From assembly GCA_023249165.1 (NCBI GenBank), contig JAHFDE010000077.1:1-10041 (forward strand): a stretch of 10,041 nt of DNA. The letters run 5' to 3'. Shown in pieces: positions 1 through 10,041 of this stretch. The notes under the pieces are model-generated. The model was given only the letters and a program-made list of their open reading frames with translations, did not search any database and was not told the DNA's origin. The stretch's first letter is position 1. The number at the start of each line of letters is the position of its first letter. The DNA is from Candidatus Methylomirabilota bacterium (GTDB lineage: Bacteria; Methylomirabilota; Methylomirabilia; Methylomirabilales; CSP1-5). The translations under genes were made by a program, and so were the position numbers.

Positions 1-7698
<7,698 letters not shown>

Positions 7699-7721
7699 TG
7701 TCGTCGCAGCCCAAAAATTGC

Positions 7722-7750
7722 TTGACAATGGGGGACATGAACTCTAGCAT
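7722..7750 (+). promoter_or_regulatory. Sigma70-type promoter for the str operon (rpsL)
   Basis: A perfect -35 box TTGACA (7722-7727) is followed, after exactly 17 bases, by TAGCAT (7745-7750), which matches the -10 consensus at four of six positions including both ends. A short A/T run, AAAAATT (7713-7719), sits just upstream like a proximal UP element. This is the most AT-rich stretch in its neighbourhood. Predicted initiation near 7756-7758 would give a leader of only about 20 bases before rpsL, leaving little room for a leader-based regulator. It has not been shown experimentally. Confidence 0.75.
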
Positions 7751-7760
7751 TCCAGTTTTT

Positions 7761-7766
7761 GAGGAG
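7761..7766 (+). promoter_or_regulatory. Ribosome binding site of rpsL
   Basis: GAGGAG lies 9 bases before the GTG at 7776. It decides the rpsL start, because no ATG gives the expected PTINQLVRKG N-terminus. Confidence 0.75.
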
Positions 7767-7775
7767 AATTGATCG

Positions 7776-8153
<378 letters not shown>

Positions 8154-8160
8154 CCGGATA

Positions 8161-8208
8161 CGGCACTGAGGTTCCTCGTCTGCCATCCTCGGTGCCGCTT
8201 TTCGTTTT
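8161..8208 (+). terminator. Intrinsic-terminator-like hairpin between rpsL and rpsG
   Basis: An 11-base-pair stem, CGGCACTGAGG (8161-8171) with CCTCGGTGCCG (8187-8197), has one G-U wobble and a 15-base loop. It is followed directly by CTTTTCGTTTT (8198-8208), which has eight T in eleven. This fits a Rho-independent terminator beginning 7 bases after the rpsL stop. It sits inside an operon with no obvious promoter between it and rpsG, so partial termination (attenuation) or 3'-end stabilisation of rpsL mRNA is more plausible than complete termination. Confidence 0.7.
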
Positions 8209-8214
8209 GAGCCG

Positions 8215-8247
8215 CAGGTGAGGACCAGGTGAGGTCGTGGTGAGGTG
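8215..8247 (+). repeat. Three 11-base tandem repeats of a Shine-Dalgarno-like motif
   Basis: Three adjacent units, CAGGTGAGGAC (8215-8225), CAGGTGAGGTC (8226-8236) and GTGGTGAGGTG (8237-8247), share GGTGAGG at an exact 11-base period. The last unit runs into the rpsG ribosome binding site. The array may have arisen by duplication of that site. Confidence 0.7.
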
Positions 8248-8250
8248 ATC
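8242..8250 (+). promoter_or_regulatory. Extended ribosome binding site of rpsG
   Basis: GAGGTGATC is complementary over nine bases to the usual bacterial 16S rRNA 3' end (GAUCACCUC), which is longer than a typical Shine-Dalgarno. The GAGG core ends 7 bases before the ATG at 8253. Confidence 0.75.
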
Positions 8251-8252
8251 GG

Positions 8253-8723
8253 ATGCCGAGGCGGCGCATCGCGGAAAAGCGAGAGATCCTTCCCGACCCG
8301 GTGTATCAGAACCGGCTGGTGGCGAAGTTCGTCAGCTGCATGATGCGGGCCGGGAAGAAATCGCTGGCGGAGGGGATCTTCTACCGGACCATGGGGATCA
8401 TCGAGGGACGGATGAAGACCGATCCGCTCGCGGTCTTCAAGCAGGCGGTGGACAATGTGAAACCGGTGCTGCAGGTCAAGTCCCGAAGGGTGGGGGGGGC
8501 GACGTATCAGGTCCCGGTGGAGGTCCGGGCCGATCGTCGGGTCTCCTTAGCCTTCCGGTGGCTCATTAGCTACGCCCAAGACCGCTCCGAGAAGACCATG
8601 GAGGAGCGACTGGCTGCCGAGTTCATCGAGGCGGCCAACAATCGCGGGGCGGCGGTCAAGAAAAAGGAAGACACGCATCGCATGGCCGAGGCCAACAAGG
8701 CCTTTGCCCATTACCGGTGGTAA
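8253..8723 (+). CDS. rpsG: 30S ribosomal protein S7
   Basis: S7 is a primary 16S rRNA-binding protein that nucleates assembly of the 30S head and lies near the E and P sites. The 156-residue product matches the usual family length. It starts MPRRRIAEKREILPDPVYQN with ATG at 8253, supported by the strong upstream ribosome binding site. The family signatures are clear: MMRAGKKSLAEGIFY (about 30-44), VKSRRVGGATYQVPVEVR (the beta-hairpin region), and the C-terminal AANNRGAAVKKKEDTHRMAE ending in FAHYRW. In E. coli S7 represses its own translation and that of EF-G by binding the rpsL-rpsG spacer. The spacer here has similar length, but the binding site cannot be recognised by eye. A hairpin begins immediately after the stop. 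Confidence 0.98.
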   Translation: MPRRRIAEKREILPDPVYQNRLVAKFVSCMMRAGKKSLAEGIFYRTMGIIEGRMKTDPLAVFKQAVDNVKPVLQVKSRRVGGATYQVPVEVRADRRVSLAFRWLISYAQDRSEKTMEERLAAEFIEAANNRGAAVKKKEDTHRMAEANKAFAHYRW

Positions 8724-8775
8724 GAAGGCCCCCCTTCCGACGGTGCGGATGGTCAGCATCGGGAGAGGGGCCTTC
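8724..8775 (+). other. Long hairpin between rpsG and fusA, not a classical terminator
   Basis: The arm GAAGGCCCC (8724-8732), starting at the base after the rpsG stop, pairs perfectly with GGGGCCTTC (8767-8775). After one C-A mismatch the stem continues for about seven pairs, 8734-8740 with 8759-8765, including one G-U wobble. The loop is about 18 bases. No T-tract follows, so intrinsic termination is unlikely. It ends 23 bases before the preferred fusA start. RNA processing, mRNA stability or translational control are possible roles. Confidence 0.6.
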
Positions 8776-8782
8776 AATGTCC

Positions 8783-8788
8783 GGGGAG
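8783..8788 (+). promoter_or_regulatory. Candidate ribosome binding site of fusA
   Basis: GGGGAG lies 10 bases before GTG 8799 but only 4 bases before the alternative in-frame GTG at 8793, which favours 8799. It is a modest match. Confidence 0.45.
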
Positions 8789-8798
8789 CAGGGTGACC

Positions 8799-10041
8799 GT
8801 GAAGAGTTCTAAGGATCGCATCCGGAATATCGGGATCATGGCCCACATCGATGCGGGCAAGACCACCACCACCGAGCGGGTCCTCTACTATACCGGGCGC
8901 ACCCATCGGATGGGCGAGGTGGACACCGGCTCCGCGGAGATGGATTGGATGGAGCAGGAGAAGGAGCGGGGGATCACTATCACCGCCGCCTCGACCACCT
9001 GCTTCTGGCACGATCATCAGATCAATATCATCGATACCCCCGGCCACGTCGATTTCACGGTGGAGGTCGAACGCTCGCTCCGGGTCCTCGATGGGGCCGT
9101 GATCGTCTTCGATGCGGTCTCAGGGGTGGAACCGCAGTCGGAGACGGTCTGGCGGCAGGCGGATAAGTATCACGTGCCGCGCGTCGCCTTCATCAACAAA
9201 ATGGACCGAATGGGGGCGGACTTCTTCATGTCACTCCGGTCCATCGCCGAGCGTCTCGGGGCCAATCCGGTGCCGCTGCAGCTCCCGTTGGGGCAGGAAG
9301 CCAACTTTGCCGGCGTCGTCGATCTGATCCGGATGCAGGCGGTTGTCTGGGAGGAGGAGACGCTCGGGGCCTCCTTTGAGATGCGGGAGATCCCGGCGGC
9401 GCATGCGGATCAGGCCCTGCAGTACCGGGAGAAACTCCTAGAGGCTGTCGCGGAACAGGATGAGTCGTTGCTCCGCAAGTACGTCGAGGGGGCGGAGATC
9501 TCGGAAGCAGAGATTCGGGCGGCAATCCGAAAGGCGACCTTGGCCCTGAAGATCACGCCGGTGCTCTGTGGCGCGTCCTTCAAGAACAAAGGGGTGCAAC
9601 CTCTCCTCGATGCGGTCGTCGATTATCTCCCGTCGCCCGCCGATCTCCCTCCAGTCACCGGGGTGAATCCCCGGACCGGTGAGGAAGAGAAACGTTCGGC
9701 GGCGGATACGGAACCAGTGGCTGCCTTGGTCTTCAAGCTCATGGCTGACCCGTACGTCGGTCAGCTCTGTTATTTTCGAGTCTATTCCGGGACCGTCGAG
9801 TCTGGCGCCCACGTCTATAACCCCACCAGGGGTACCCGAGAACGGATCGGCCGCCTGCTCCGGATGCATGCCAATAAGCGGGAAGAGGTCAAGACGGTTC
9901 AGGCGGGAAACATTGCCGCCGCCGTCGGCCTGAAGAGCGCCAAGACGGGCGATACGCTCTGCGATGAGGCCCGCCCGATCCTCCTCGAGGCGATCGAGTT
10001 CCCCGCCCCGGTCCTTGCGGTGGCCATCGAGCCCAGGACCA
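8799..10041 (+). CDS. fusA: Elongation factor G, 3' truncated by the window edge
   Basis: EF-G is the translational GTPase that drives ribosomal translocation and, with RRF, ribosome recycling. The frame stays open from GTG 8799 to the window end, giving 414 residues. About 280 residues (most of domain III plus IV and V) should lie beyond. GTPase motifs are intact: G1 AHIDAGKTTTTE (15-26), the switch I motif RGITI (57-61), G3 DTPGH (79-83), G4 NKMD (133-136) and a G5-like CGASFKNKGV (257-266). MDWMEQEKERGITI is typical of canonical EF-G. Domain II follows from about 305, and domain III begins near EFPAPVLAVAIEP. The start is the least certain point: GTG 8793 would add two residues (MT). Position after rpsL-rpsG marks it as the housekeeping copy. 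Confidence 0.97.
   Translation, partial: MKSSKDRIRNIGIMAHIDAGKTTTTERVLYYTGRTHRMGEVDTGSAEMDWMEQEKERGITITAASTTCFWHDHQINIIDTPGHVDFTVEVERSLRVLDGAVIVFDAVSGVEPQSETVWRQADKYHVPRVAFINKMDRMGADFFMSLRSIAERLGANPVPLQLPLGQEANFAGVVDLIRMQAVVWEEETLGASFEMREIPAAHADQALQYREKLLEAVAEQDESLLRKYVEGAEISEAEIRAAIRKATLALKITPVLCGASFKNKGVQPLLDAVVDYLPSPADLPPVTGVNPRTGEEEKRSAADTEPVAALVFKLMADPYVGQLCYFRVYSGTVESGAHVYNPTRGTRERIGRLLRMHANKREEVKTVQAGNIAAAVGLKSAKTGDTLCDEARPILLEAIEFPAPVLAVAIEPRT

Noticed and set aside
8793..8795. GTG 8793 as the fusA start
   Set aside because: It is in frame and possible, but its distance to GGGGAG is only 4 bases. GTG 8799 has better spacing and gives a more usual N-terminus. The choice remains uncertain.
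8777..8812. Eleven-codon ORF from ATG 8777, overlapping the fusA start out of frame
   Set aside because: It is very short, and its only possible ribosome binding site (GAGAGGGG, 8763-8770) lies within the hairpin arm. Nothing beyond chance supports it.

Overview
This window is core housekeeping sequence: the 3' end of the rpoBC transcription operon followed directly by the start of the str (streptomycin) ribosomal operon. All genes lie on the + strand in the common bacterial order rpoB (5' truncated) - rpoC - rpsL - rpsG - fusA (3' truncated). tuf and then the S10 operon would be expected next, but lie outside the window.

The DNA is GC-rich (above 60% by eye) and gene-dense, with no gap over about 100 bases. 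RpoB and RpoC carry the lineage insertions seen in proteobacterial-type enzymes (beta-i4, beta-i9 and a trigger-loop insertion in beta'), and three of the four visible starts are GTG. This suggests a high-GC Gram-negative bacterium, perhaps Methylomirabilota (NC10) or a deltaproteobacterial-type lineage. That placement comes from general resemblance only and is tentative.

Layout: bases 1-3608 encode RNA polymerase beta lacking about its first 120-125 residues. Bases 3601-7698 encode beta', whose GTG start overlaps the rpoB stop by 8 bases. Bases 7699-7775 hold a clear sigma70-type promoter that should start a new transcript for the str operon, although no terminator separates it from rpoC. 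Bases 7776-8153 encode S12. Bases 8154-8252 form a 99-base intercistronic spacer with an intrinsic-terminator-like hairpin and three 11-base repeats of a Shine-Dalgarno-like motif. Bases 8253-8723 encode S7. Bases 8724-8798 hold a second long hairpin without a T-tract. Bases 8799-10041 encode the first 414 residues of elongation factor G.

Together the genes supply the catalytic subunits of RNA polymerase, two 30S decoding/assembly proteins and the translocase. I see no accessory or undescribed system, mobile element, tRNA, rRNA or CRISPR. The points worth a second look are regulatory: the rpsL promoter, the terminator-like hairpin between rpsL and rpsG, the repeated ribosome-binding motif, the rpsG-fusA hairpin, a 25-codon ORF bridging rpoC and rpsL, and one unusual cysteine in RpoB.
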